From contig JAHVJD010000002.1 in the NCBI GenBank assembly GCA_019801415.1, positions 529,154-593,153 of the forward strand: DNA of 64,000 nt. The letters run 5' to 3'. The translations under genes and the position numbers were made by a program. Below, piece by piece: positions 42,168 to 50,222 of this stretch (position 1 is its first letter; each line of letters begins with the position of its first letter). The notes below the pieces were generated by a model. It had not been told where the DNA came from and searched no databases. It saw only the letters and a list, made by a program, of their open reading frames with translations. This DNA is from Nocardioides marinus (GTDB lineage Bacteria; Pseudomonadota; Alphaproteobacteria; Rhodobacterales; Rhodobacteraceae).

Positions 42168-42893
42168 CTACTTGCCGCGATAGACCAGCCAATCGGGCAA
42201 CAGGTTGAATGCCTTGATCGCATAGGAAAAGGGCCGCGGGAAATCCGTTCGGAACCGGCTTGACCGCATGGCGGCGATCACATGCCCGGCGGCCGCCTCC
42301 GGTGTCATCAGCTGCGGCATCTTGAAACTGTTCTTGTCTGTCAGCCGGGTCTGGATGAAGCCGGGATTGACCACGCGCAGGGTGACGCCGCTGCCCTTCA
42401 GATCATGCCGCATGGTTTCCGCGAGGCTGATCAGCGCCGCCTTGCTGGCGCCATAGCCGATCGAGGCCGGCAAGCCCCGGTATCCCGCCAGCGAGCCGAT
42501 CAGCGTGATATCGCCCCGGCCCGCCGCGACGAAACCCGGCACCACCTGCCCCAGCACCCGCAGCGCACCGGTGAAGTTCACGTCGCTCATCGCCAGCACC
42601 GCGGCGCTGTTCCAGTCTTGGGTGCGCATCGGCTCGTAGGTGCCTGCGTTGTAGATGATGCCATCCAGCGGCCCGGCCTGCTGCGCGGCCTGCCGGACCG
42701 ACTGCATGTCCGTCACGTCCACCGGCACCGCTCTGGCTGCCGTCAGTTCCGCCGCCAGCGCCTCCAGCGCCTCCGCCGAGCGTGCTGACAGGATCAGCTG
42801 CGCGCCTTCGCGGTCGAGCTGCCGGGCGATCTCGCGGCCCAGCCCGTGGCTGGCACCGACCAGCCAGAAGGTCTTGCCTGCAAACTGCGTCAC
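42168..42893 (-). CDS. Short-chain dehydrogenase, RpoE locus
   Basis: A 241-residue SDR: nucleotide site LVGASHGLGREIARQLDREG, catalytic Tyr/Lys in ASIGYGASKAALISLAETMR, with Ser in LIGSLAGYRG. It is typical of acyl-lipid or ketone reductases. It lies 4 bp downstream of the DUF1365 gene on the same strand, so both share the RpoE-type promoter at 43668. The orthologous gene set in Rhodobacter is RpoE-dependent and affects ChrR turnover (from memory of published work). Confidence 0.85.
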   Translation of the reverse strand: MTQFAGKTFWLVGASHGLGREIARQLDREGAQLILSARSAEALEALAAELTAARAVPVDVTDMQSVRQAAQQAGPLDGIIYNAGTYEPMRTQDWNSAAVLAMSDVNFTGALRVLGQVVPGFVAAGRGDITLIGSLAGYRGLPASIGYGASKAALISLAETMRHDLKGSGVTLRVVNPGFIQTRLTDKNSFKMPQLMTPEAAAGHVIAAMRSSRFRTDFPRPFSYAIKAFNLLPDWLVYRGK

Positions 42894-42897
42894 ACGC

Positions 42898-43662
42898 CTA
42901 TCCTTTCGAAAACGTTGAGCTGTCCGAGACCAGCGGCTCCGGTGGCGCGGGCTTTTTCAGGAAGGGCGCGCGTTTGACCCAGAGCTTCAGCGCCTGCCAG
43001 TAGATCAGCGCCACCACCCGCGCCGCCCCCAGCGGTCGGCGCAGCGCGGCGCGCGCCAGCCCGCCGGTGGTGGCAGGCCGACGCAGGCCGTTCAGCGTGG
43101 CCAGCACGCCCTCCGCCCCGTTGGTGTAGTGGATGCGGATATTAAAGGCGTGCTCGGTCATCCCGAAATTGAAGCGATAGCGCCCGGCCACCTGCTGGAA
43201 CGGAGAGACATGCATCAGCTTTTCCGCCTCGATCACCTCGCTCTGCTGGATCGGACGGAAATCGGGATGCGCCGCGAAATAGCAGTGGCGGTGGCCGAAG
43301 GTGTTGTTCACCTCGGCGATGAAGGCGCGCGGGCTGCCGTCCCTGACCGCGATCCAGAAGCTGACCGGGTTGAAATGGAACCACAGGAAGCTCGGCTGGG
43401 TCAGCAGAAGCAGCTCTGCGCCCTCCAGCGCGAAGCCGCGCCGTTCCAACTCCGCGCGAAACCAGGCGATGCCGCGCCCCCTGCCGCGGGGGCCGCCGTG
43501 GCGGCGGTCATAGACCGAGAACAGGTTGAAGCGGTTGCGCGACAGCAGCGGCGGTGCGCCGTCTGTCATGTCGGTCAGGATGAAATCCACCCCGTAGCGA
43601 AAGGCATTTTTCAGCCGCCCCCGGCGCGCATGAAAGGTCTGGGCTGCAACATGTTCAATCAT
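42898..43662 (-). CDS. DUF1365 protein, apparently leaderless mRNA
   Basis: A 254-residue protein. The DUF1365 core starts at residue 2 (IEHVAAQTFHARRGRLKNAF then RYGVDFILTDM) and continues with FLWFHFNPVSFWIAVRD and FIAEVNNTFGHRHCYFA. Members are found with FAD oxidoreductases and CFA-type methyltransferases, in lipid-modification loci. The ATG at 43662 lies only 5 bases after the -10 TATCC, leaving no room for a ribosome site. The next internal ATG would remove the conserved N-terminus. Co-transcribed with the downstream SDR. Confidence 0.85.
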   Translation of the reverse strand: MIEHVAAQTFHARRGRLKNAFRYGVDFILTDMTDGAPPLLSRNRFNLFSVYDRRHGGPRGRGRGIAWFRAELERRGFALEGAELLLLTQPSFLWFHFNPVSFWIAVRDGSPRAFIAEVNNTFGHRHCYFAAHPDFRPIQQSEVIEAEKLMHVSPFQQVAGRYRFNFGMTEHAFNIRIHYTNGAEGVLATLNGLRRPATTGGLARAALRRPLGAARVVALIYWQALKLWVKRAPFLKKPAPPEPLVSDSSTFSKG

Positions 43663-43667
43663 GCAAC

Positions 43668-43696
43668 GGATACGGGCGGGCAGCGGTCCCGGATCA
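43668..43696 (-). promoter_or_regulatory. RpoE-type promoter of the DUF1365-SDR operon
   Basis: Minus strand TGATCC-N18-TATCC. The -10 ends 5 bases before the DUF1365 ATG, predicting transcription from the start codon itself. Confidence 0.75.
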
Positions 43697-43725
43697 CTGG
43701 CCGCACAGTTTTATCGGGAAAAATG

Positions 43726-43754
43726 TGATCCGCATTCCTGCCCGCGGCGTATCC
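43726..43754 (+). promoter_or_regulatory. RpoE-type promoter of the FAD oxidoreductase operon
   Basis: TGATCC-N18-TATCC, ending 30 bp before the ATG at 43785. It faces away from the DUF1365 promoter with a 29-bp gap between the two -35 elements. Confidence 0.78.
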
Positions 43755-43784
43755 GATCCAAACAACAGCAAGGAAAACCGTCAC

Positions 43785-45134
43785 ATGCTGGATCAAACAC
43801 AGGGGCCACGCCGCAAGATCGCCATCGTGGGGGTCGGCATTTCCGGGCTGTCCGCCGCCTATTACTTGGCTGGCAAACATGACGTCACCCTGTTCGAGGC
43901 CGCGCCCCGTCTGGGCGGTCACGCGCGCACCGTGATGGCGGGGAAGAACGGCGACCAGCCGGTCGATACCGGCTTCATCGTTTTCAACTACGCCACCTAC
44001 CCCTACCTGACCCGCCTGTTCCGCGAACTGGACGTGCCGGTGATCAAAAGCGAGATGAGCTTTTGCGCCAGCATCGACGACGGCCGCCTGGAGTACGGGC
44101 TGAACAGCCTGCGCATGCTGACGGCGCAGAAGCGCAACCTGGTACGGCCGCAGTTCCACAAGATGGTCGCCGATATCGTGCGCTTCGGCAAACGGGCCGA
44201 GGCCGCCGCCACCGATGACGACAAGACCATCGGCGAGCTGGTGGCGGAGCTGGGCCTCGGCAGCTGGTTTCGCAACCATTACCTGATGCCGATGTGCGGC
44301 GCGATCTGGTCGACCCCGGTCAGCGACGTCGATGCCTTCCCGGCCAAATCGCTGGTCCGTTTCTTCCGCAACCACGCGCTGCTGGCGGGCACCGGCAAGC
44401 ACCAGTGGTGGACCGTCAAGGGCGGCAGCATCGAATACGTCCGACGTCTGGAGGCCGCGCTGATGGCCCGCGGCTGCGTGATCCGCACCGCCAGCCCGGT
44501 GCAGCGCGTTGTCCGCACTGCGGGCGGTGTAACGGTGCAGGCGCAGGGCGCCGACGCGCAGACCTTTGACGAGATCATCCTGGCCTGCCATTCCGATCAG
44601 GCGCTGGCGATCCTCGGCGCGGATGCCACCCCGGCCGAAGCCGCGGCGCTGGGGGCGATCCGCTACCAGCCGAACACCGCCGTGCTGCACTGCGACGAAG
44701 GCCAGATGCCCAAGCGGCGCAGCTGCTGGTCCAGCTGGGCCTACCGCAGCCAGGACGGCGGTGTCGGCGTCACCTACTGGATGAACCGGCTGCAAAGCAT
44801 CCCGGAAAGCGATCCACTGTTTGTCACCCTGAATCCCTCGCGTCCCATCCCGGATGACAAAATCTATGACCGGGTCGAATTCTCCCACCCGGTTTTCGAC
44901 AAGGCCGCCCTGCGGGCACAGCACCAGATCCGGGCGATGCAGGGCCAGAACAACACCTGGTTTGCCGGGGCCTACAACCGGCATGGCTTTCACGAAGACG
45001 GCATCGCCAGCGCCATGCGGATTGTCCGCATGATGACTTCTCTCCCCCCCTTCCCGGTCAAAGGAACAGATCATGGCATTCACGGACAAAGCCCTTCAGT
45101 CGCAATTCCTGACGGCCTGCGCGCAACTGCGTGA
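43785..45134 (+). CDS. FAD-dependent oxidoreductase (flavin amine oxidase type)
   Basis: A 449-residue flavoprotein. The dinucleotide motif is IAIVGVGISGLSAAYYLAGK (residues 11-30) followed by LFEAAPRLGGHARTV, and the C-terminal FAD segment is NTWFAGAYNRHGFHEDG. It belongs to the family encoded with CFA-like enzymes, where it is thought to desaturate or oxidise membrane acyl chains on the way to furan fatty acids in Rhodobacter (inference). The ATG has AAGGA upstream. Its last 62 bp overlap the next gene, an unusually long overlap. Confidence 0.87.
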   Translation: MLDQTQGPRRKIAIVGVGISGLSAAYYLAGKHDVTLFEAAPRLGGHARTVMAGKNGDQPVDTGFIVFNYATYPYLTRLFRELDVPVIKSEMSFCASIDDGRLEYGLNSLRMLTAQKRNLVRPQFHKMVADIVRFGKRAEAAATDDDKTIGELVAELGLGSWFRNHYLMPMCGAIWSTPVSDVDAFPAKSLVRFFRNHALLAGTGKHQWWTVKGGSIEYVRRLEAALMARGCVIRTASPVQRVVRTAGGVTVQAQGADAQTFDEIILACHSDQALAILGADATPAEAAALGAIRYQPNTAVLHCDEGQMPKRRSCWSSWAYRSQDGGVGVTYWMNRLQSIPESDPLFVTLNPSRPIPDDKIYDRVEFSHPVFDKAALRAQHQIRAMQGQNNTWFAGAYNRHGFHEDGIASAMRIVRMMTSLPPFPVKGTDHGIHGQSPSVAIPDGLRATA

Positions 45135-46230
45135 GGGCCGCCTGACGCTGCGCACCCCCGACGGCGCGCGCTATGAATTCGGCGACCGCGGGCCCGAGGC
45201 CGAGATGCAGATCAACGACTGGGCGGCGGTCTCGGCGATGGCGGCGCACGGCCAGGTCGGGCTGGGCGAGGCCTATGTGCAGGGCCTGTGGGACACGCCG
45301 TCGGTCGAGGGGCTTATGCGGCTGGCGATGCAGAACCGCGAGCATCTGGGCAGCTACGACCAGGCCAGCCCGCTGAACCGGGCCAAGTTCCGCATCGTCG
45401 ACACGCTGCTGCGCGCCAACTCCAAGCGCGGTGCCCGCCGCAACATCCGCGCGCATTATGATGTGGGAAATGAGTTCTACCAGCTGTGGCTGGACGACGG
45501 CATGACCTATTCCTCCGGCCTGTTCGGCGCGGAGGGCGATGATCTGGCGCAGGCCCAAAGCCGCAAGAACGCCCGCATCCTGTCGCGGCTGGGGAGCGGC
45601 GAGCGGGTGCTGGAGATCGGCTGCGGCTGGGGCGGCTTTGCCGAGCAGGCCAGCGCCGAGGGCCGCGACGTGACCGGAGTCACCATCTCGCGCAACCAGC
45701 ACAGCTATGCCGAAAGCCGCCTGGACGGGCGCGCCGACATCCAGCTGCGCGACTACCGCGACATCGGCGGCAAATTCGACAACATCGTCTCGATCGAGAT
45801 GATTGAGGCGGTGGGCGAGCGCTACTGGCCCAGCTATTTCGCCAAGCTGAAAGACAGCCTGGCCGAAGGCGGCAGGGTGCTGCTGCAGGCGATCACCGTG
45901 CGGGATGATTTCTTTCAGACCTACCGGACCTCTTCGGATTATATCCGCCAATATGTCTTTCCCGGTGGCATGCTGCTGTCAGATCAGGTGATCGCGCAGC
46001 AGGCCCGGTCGGCGGGGCTGCAGGTGGCCGACAGTTTCGCCTTTGGCGGGGATTACGCCCGCACCTGCCGGATCTGGGCCGAGCGTCTGGCGGCGCAAAA
46101 GCGCCGGATCACGGACCTCGGCTATGGCGAGGCCTTCTTCCGCAACTGGCAGTACTACCTGGAGATCTGCGCCGCCTCCTTTGCCATCGGTCACACCAAT
46201 GTCGTGCAGGTGGAGCTGGCCCATGCGTAA
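45073..46230 (+). CDS. Cyclopropane-fatty-acid-synthase-like SAM methyltransferase
   Basis: A 385-residue enzyme: an N-terminal lipid-binding region, the SAM motif VLEIGCGWGGFAEQA (about residues 178-192), IRAHYDVGNEFYQLWLDDGM and IVSIEMIEAVGERYW. This is the CFA/mycolic-acid methyltransferase family, which methylates double bonds in membrane phospholipids. In the RpoE regulon such an enzyme contributes to modified fatty acids that counter singlet oxygen. AAAGGA precedes the ATG. Overlaps the upstream gene by 62 bp and the downstream gene by 8 bp. Confidence 0.9.
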   Translation: MAFTDKALQSQFLTACAQLREGRLTLRTPDGARYEFGDRGPEAEMQINDWAAVSAMAAHGQVGLGEAYVQGLWDTPSVEGLMRLAMQNREHLGSYDQASPLNRAKFRIVDTLLRANSKRGARRNIRAHYDVGNEFYQLWLDDGMTYSSGLFGAEGDDLAQAQSRKNARILSRLGSGERVLEIGCGWGGFAEQASAEGRDVTGVTISRNQHSYAESRLDGRADIQLRDYRDIGGKFDNIVSIEMIEAVGERYWPSYFAKLKDSLAEGGRVLLQAITVRDDFFQTYRTSSDYIRQYVFPGGMLLSDQVIAQQARSAGLQVADSFAFGGDYARTCRIWAERLAAQKRRITDLGYGEAFFRNWQYYLEICAASFAIGHTNVVQVELAHA

Positions 46231-46714
46231 GCTGCTCCTGGCCCTGTGCCTGCTGGCGGTTCCGGCGGTCGGCTTTGCCTCTGCGGTGCAATCGCTGCTG
46301 CCGGGGGCCGAGCAGCGCGGCGCGGCGACCTTCCGGCTGCTGGGTGTGCCGGTCTATCAGGCGCGGCTGTTCACCCGCGGTGGTGCACCGCTGGACTGGG
46401 GCCAGGATTTCGCGCTTGAACTTACCTACCAGCGACAGCTGAGCCAGAAAGATCTGGTCGAGGCCACCCTGCGCGAAATGAAGCGGCTCGGCCTGGCCGC
46501 GCCGGGCCGAGCCCGGTTCGAGGCCTGTTTTCAAGCCGTCGCCCCCGGCGACCGCTATCTTGCGGTAAGCGATGGGCCGGACCGGATCCGCTTCCTGCGC
46601 AATGGCCGCAGCGCCTGCACCTTGTCCCAGCCGGGGATCAAGCGCAGCTTCATGTCGATCTTTGTGGGCGAAAACACTCGCTCTGCCCGCTTCACCCGCG
46701 CGCTGCTGGGCTGA
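46223..46714 (+). CDS. Chalcone-isomerase-like exported protein
   Basis: A 163-residue protein with a signal peptide (LLLALCLLAVPAVGFA) and a chalcone-isomerase-like fold (FRLLGVPVYQARLFTRGG, LELTYQRQLSQKDLVEATLR, ...SFMSIFVGENTRSARF). Bacterial members bind fatty acids or flavonoid-like ligands but lack known catalysis. The ATG at 46223 overlaps the CFA stop by 8 bp. Probably a lipid-handling partner in the periplasm. Confidence 0.8.
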   Translation: MRKLLLALCLLAVPAVGFASAVQSLLPGAEQRGAATFRLLGVPVYQARLFTRGGAPLDWGQDFALELTYQRQLSQKDLVEATLREMKRLGLAAPGRARFEACFQAVAPGDRYLAVSDGPDRIRFLRNGRSACTLSQPGIKRSFMSIFVGENTRSARFTRALLG

Positions 46715-46716
46715 GG

Positions 46717-47943
46717 ATGCTGTATCCCCGGGTCAGCCTCTATGCGATGATGCTCGCCTCGGCGGGGATCCCACTGTACATCCACCTGCCGCAGTTTGCC
46801 TCGGTGAACCTCGGGATCGGGCTGGGCACGCTTGGCGGCATCCTTCTGACCATCCGCCTGTTCGACCTTGTGCAGGATCCGCTGATTGGCTGGGCCATTG
46901 ACCGCTGGCCGGAGATGCAGCGGTGGTTCGCGCTGGCGGCTGCTGGCGGGCTGGCGATCGGATTTCCGCTGCTGTTCGGGCTGACGGCCGGGCCGCTGGC
47001 GGTGGCGAAACTGGTGCTGGTGCTGCTCCTGCTGTTCTCGGCCTACAGTCTGGGCATGATCCTGCTTTACGGCCGCAGCGCCACGCTGGCCAAGCAATCC
47101 ACCCCGCGAGAACTGCTGACACTGGCCGCCTTTCGCGAAGCCGGGATGCTGAGCGGCGTGATCTTTGCGGCCATCGCACCGGCGGTGCTGGTGACACTCG
47201 GGGCCGCAGGTCAAGGCTACGCAGCCTTTGGTCTGGTGCTTGGGGTCTTTGCCCTGTTCACCGCGGCTGCGACCGGGCCGGTCTGGAGGCGCCCGGCGGT
47301 CACCGGCCAGCCGTTGTCAGCCATGGCCCTGGCACAGGCCGGGGCGCTGCGCCTGCTGACGCTCGCGGTGCTGAACAGCCTGCCGGTGGCGCTGACCTCC
47401 ACCCTGTTCCTGTTCTTTGTCGAAGACCACCTGCAGCTTGCGGGCTACGCCGGGCCGCTGCTGGTTCTGTTTTTCCTCTGCGCCGGGCTGAGCGTGCCGC
47501 TGTGGGCGCGCCTCAGCCAGCGGATCGGGGCGAAGCAAACGCTGCTGATCGCCATGCCGCTGGCAATCGCCAGCTTTGCCGGCGCCGCGGCGCTGGGTCC
47601 GGGCAGCCTGCCGGGATTTGCCCTGATCTGCGCGGTCTCGGGCGCCACGCTTGGGGCTGACATGGTGCTGCTGCCCGCAATGTTCAGCATCGCGCTGACC
47701 CGCGCGGGCCTCAATGCCTCTGCCGCCTTCGGCATCTGGTCCTTCGCGGGCAAGCTGGCGCTGGCGCTGGCCGCCGCGCTGACGCTGCCGCTGTTGCAGC
47801 AGCAGGGGTTCCGGCCCGGAGCGGACAACAGCCCGCAGGCGCTGCGCGCCCTTGCCCTGTACTATGCGGTTCTGCCCTGCATCCTGAAAACCGCCGCCTT
47901 CGCCTTTGCCCTGACCCTGCCATCAGAAAGAGCAACAGCATGA
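46717..47943 (+). CDS. MFS transporter (GPH/MelB-like)
   Basis: A 408-residue, 12-helix transporter. The GPH-type motif is FDLVQDPLIGWAIDRWPEMQ near residues 49-68, with a matching second half (LVLFFLCAGLSVPLWARLSQ). Genes of this type recur in RpoE/ChrR lipid clusters; the cargo may be a lipid or lysolipid, but this is not shown. It starts 2 bp after the previous stop and overlaps the next gene by 4 bp. Confidence 0.8.
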   Translation: MLYPRVSLYAMMLASAGIPLYIHLPQFASVNLGIGLGTLGGILLTIRLFDLVQDPLIGWAIDRWPEMQRWFALAAAGGLAIGFPLLFGLTAGPLAVAKLVLVLLLLFSAYSLGMILLYGRSATLAKQSTPRELLTLAAFREAGMLSGVIFAAIAPAVLVTLGAAGQGYAAFGLVLGVFALFTAAATGPVWRRPAVTGQPLSAMALAQAGALRLLTLAVLNSLPVALTSTLFLFFVEDHLQLAGYAGPLLVLFFLCAGLSVPLWARLSQRIGAKQTLLIAMPLAIASFAGAAALGPGSLPGFALICAVSGATLGADMVLLPAMFSIALTRAGLNASAAFGIWSFAGKLALALAAALTLPLLQQQGFRPGADNSPQALRALALYYAVLPCILKTAAFAFALTLPSERATA

Positions 47944-48488
47944 AACTCCTCACCATCTGCCTTGCGATCCTGCTTCTTGCCACCTTTGCGCGCAGCTACC
48001 TGTTCAGCTTCCGCGCGCAGGCACCCGAGGATTACTCCGGCACCGGCCCCGATTTCGTCCTGACCAAACACCTCTCGGGCGAGATCCTCTCCGAAGGGGT
48101 GATCTTCGGTCCCGATGGCCGCATGTCCAACAGCTTCACTGCCCGAATGGTCGGCGACTGGAACGGCGACACCGGCACGCTGAGCGAGGAGTTCACCTAT
48201 TCAAACGGCACCAGCCAAAGCCGCAAATGGCATCTGCGGCTTGGTCCCGGCAACAGCTTCACCGCCACCGCCGATGACATCGTCGGAGAGGCGCAGGGCA
48301 CAGTTTCCGGCTCCACCGTGCGCCTCAGCTACGAGATCATCCTGCCGGAACGCTCCGGCGGGCACCGGCTGACGGCCACCGACTGGCTATATCTAACCGA
48401 GGACGGCGTCATCATGAACCGGGCCGAGATGCGCAAGTTCGGCGTCAAGGTTGCCGAGCTGGTCGCCACCATGCGGCCCGTGCAATGA
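47940..48488 (+). CDS. DUF3833 exported protein
   Basis: A 182-residue protein. The N-terminal segment LLTICLAILLLATFARSYLF is a signal or anchor, then a lipocalin-like beta domain (DFVLTKHLSGEILSEGVIFG, TGTLSEEFTYSNGTSQSRKW). DUF3833 often accompanies CFA-synthase and photolyase genes. ATGA overlap with the MFS gene and a 19-bp gap to the photolyase show that it is part of the same long operon. Role unknown. Confidence 0.78.
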   Translation: MKLLTICLAILLLATFARSYLFSFRAQAPEDYSGTGPDFVLTKHLSGEILSEGVIFGPDGRMSNSFTARMVGDWNGDTGTLSEEFTYSNGTSQSRKWHLRLGPGNSFTATADDIVGEAQGTVSGSTVRLSYEIILPERSGGHRLTATDWLYLTEDGVIMNRAEMRKFGVKVAELVATMRPVQ

Positions 48489-48507
48489 CCTTCCAAGGCG
48501 ATGCGAA

Positions 48508-50076
48508 ATGACCGACGAACGCGAACCCGCTGCCGATGGCGATCTCATCCTCATCCTGGCTGATCAGCTCAGCCGCAATATTCCTTCGCTGAAGGACGCG
48601 GACCCGTCGCGTGACATCCTTCTGATGGCCGAAGTGATGGAAGAAGCCTCCTATGTCCGCCACCACAAGAAGAAGATCGCCTTTGTGTTTTCGGCCATGC
48701 GCCACTTCGCGCAGGAGCTGGAAGCCGACGGCTGGCAATTGCGCTATGTGCGGCTGGACGATCCCGGCAACTCCGGCAGCCTGACCGGCGAGATCGACCG
48801 GCTGCGCACGGACCATCCGCAGGCGCGGGTGGTGGTTACGGAGCCCGGAGAATACCGGCTGAAGTCCGCGCTGCTGGATTGGGCCGAACAGGCGGGCGTC
48901 GAACTGGACATGCGGCAGGACATCCGCTTTCTCTGCTCCCACCAGCGGTTCCAGCAATGGGCCGAGGAGCGCAAGCAGCTGCGGATGGAGTATTTCTACC
49001 GCGAAATGCGCCGCGAGACTGGGTTGCTGATGAATGGCGATCAGCCGGAGGGCGGCAAGTGGAACTTCGACGATGAGAACCGCAAGCCCGCGAGCGGTGG
49101 AATGTTCCTGCCACGCCCACTGCAAACCACGCCCGACAGCATCACCGAGGAGGTTCTGGACCTTGTTGACGCCCGCTTTGGCGGCAATTTCGGCAGCCTG
49201 CGCCCGTTCTGGTTCGCAGTGACGCGGACCGGCGCGCTGGAGGCGCTTGAAGGCTTCGTGGAACAGGCGCTGCCGGATTTCGGCGACTATCAGGACGCCA
49301 TGCTGGAGGGCGAGCGGTTCCTCTACCACTCGGTCCTGTCGCATTACATCAACGCGGGCCTGCTGGAGCCGCTGGAGGTCTGCCGCCGGGTTGAGCGCGC
49401 CTATTACGAAGGCCACGCGCCGCTGAACGCGGCGGAGGGGTTCATCCGCCAGATCATCGGCTGGCGCGAATACATGCGCGGCATCTACTGGCTCAACATG
49501 CCGGGCTATACCGAACAGAATTTCCTTGAGGCGACCCGCCCCCTGCCGGATTTCTACTGGACCGGCGAGACCGACATGGCCTGCCTGGCCGCCGCCATCA
49601 CCCAGACCCGGGAAGAGGCCTATGCGCATCACATCCAGCGCCTGATGGTGACGGGCAACTTTGCCCTGCTGGCGGCGGTCGATCCGTTTCAGGTGCACGA
49701 ATGGTATCTGGCGGTCTATGCCGACGCCTATGAATGGGTCGAGGCCCCGAACGTCATCGGCATGAGCCAGTTTGCCGACGGCGGCCTGCTGGGATCAAAG
49801 CCCTATGCAGCCAGTGGCAATTACATCAACAAGATGTCGGATCACTGCGCCGGATGTCGCTATGACGTGAAACAGAAGACCGGCCCCGACGCCTGCCCGT
49901 TCAACCCGCTCTACTGGGACTTTCTTTTACGCAATGCGGACAAATTGAGCCAAAATCCCCGCCTGCGTCAAGTGTATCGCACGTGGGACAGGATGGCCGC
50001 CGACAACCAGAAGGACTACCTCCGCACCGCTAAGAACGTATTGAAACGCCTGTTTCCTGACCACTCTGACACCTAG
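48508..50076 (+). CDS. FeS-type bacterial cryptochrome/photolyase (CryB/PhrB group)
   Basis: A 522-residue flavoprotein. The N-terminal cryptochrome domain is LILILADQLSRNIPSLKDAD and the FAD domain is AYHHIQRLMVTG-type (seen as YAHHIQRLMVTGNFALLAAV). Four Cys for a 4Fe-4S cluster are in ETDMAC, DHCAGC and DACPF. This group repairs (6-4) photoproducts or regulates light responses. Placing a photolyase under RpoE matches singlet-oxygen and light stress. The ATG at 48508 has AAGG upstream. A perfect 12-bp hairpin follows. Confidence 0.9.
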   Translation: MTDEREPAADGDLILILADQLSRNIPSLKDADPSRDILLMAEVMEEASYVRHHKKKIAFVFSAMRHFAQELEADGWQLRYVRLDDPGNSGSLTGEIDRLRTDHPQARVVVTEPGEYRLKSALLDWAEQAGVELDMRQDIRFLCSHQRFQQWAEERKQLRMEYFYREMRRETGLLMNGDQPEGGKWNFDDENRKPASGGMFLPRPLQTTPDSITEEVLDLVDARFGGNFGSLRPFWFAVTRTGALEALEGFVEQALPDFGDYQDAMLEGERFLYHSVLSHYINAGLLEPLEVCRRVERAYYEGHAPLNAAEGFIRQIIGWREYMRGIYWLNMPGYTEQNFLEATRPLPDFYWTGETDMACLAAAITQTREEAYAHHIQRLMVTGNFALLAAVDPFQVHEWYLAVYADAYEWVEAPNVIGMSQFADGGLLGSKPYAASGNYINKMSDHCAGCRYDVKQKTGPDACPFNPLYWDFLLRNADKLSQNPRLRQVYRTWDRMAADNQKDYLRTAKNVLKRLFPDHSDT

Positions 50077-50108
50077 CGCGGCCCTTTTGCGCAGGCGCTT
50101 TCGCAGAA

Positions 50109-50138
50109 CAAGGCCGCCTTGCAACCAAGGCGGCCTTG
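50109..50138. terminator. Terminator hairpin after the photolyase
   Basis: A perfect 12-bp stem (CAAGGCCGCCTT and complement), 6-base loop. It lacks a T-run. Confidence 0.65.
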
Positions 50139-50222
50139 AATATCCCGGCAGCAGGCGCTTCATCACCCCCGCGCAGTTCACATGCTGCAATCCGCGCGGT
50201 GCGGCATCAGGATACGCCCAGG

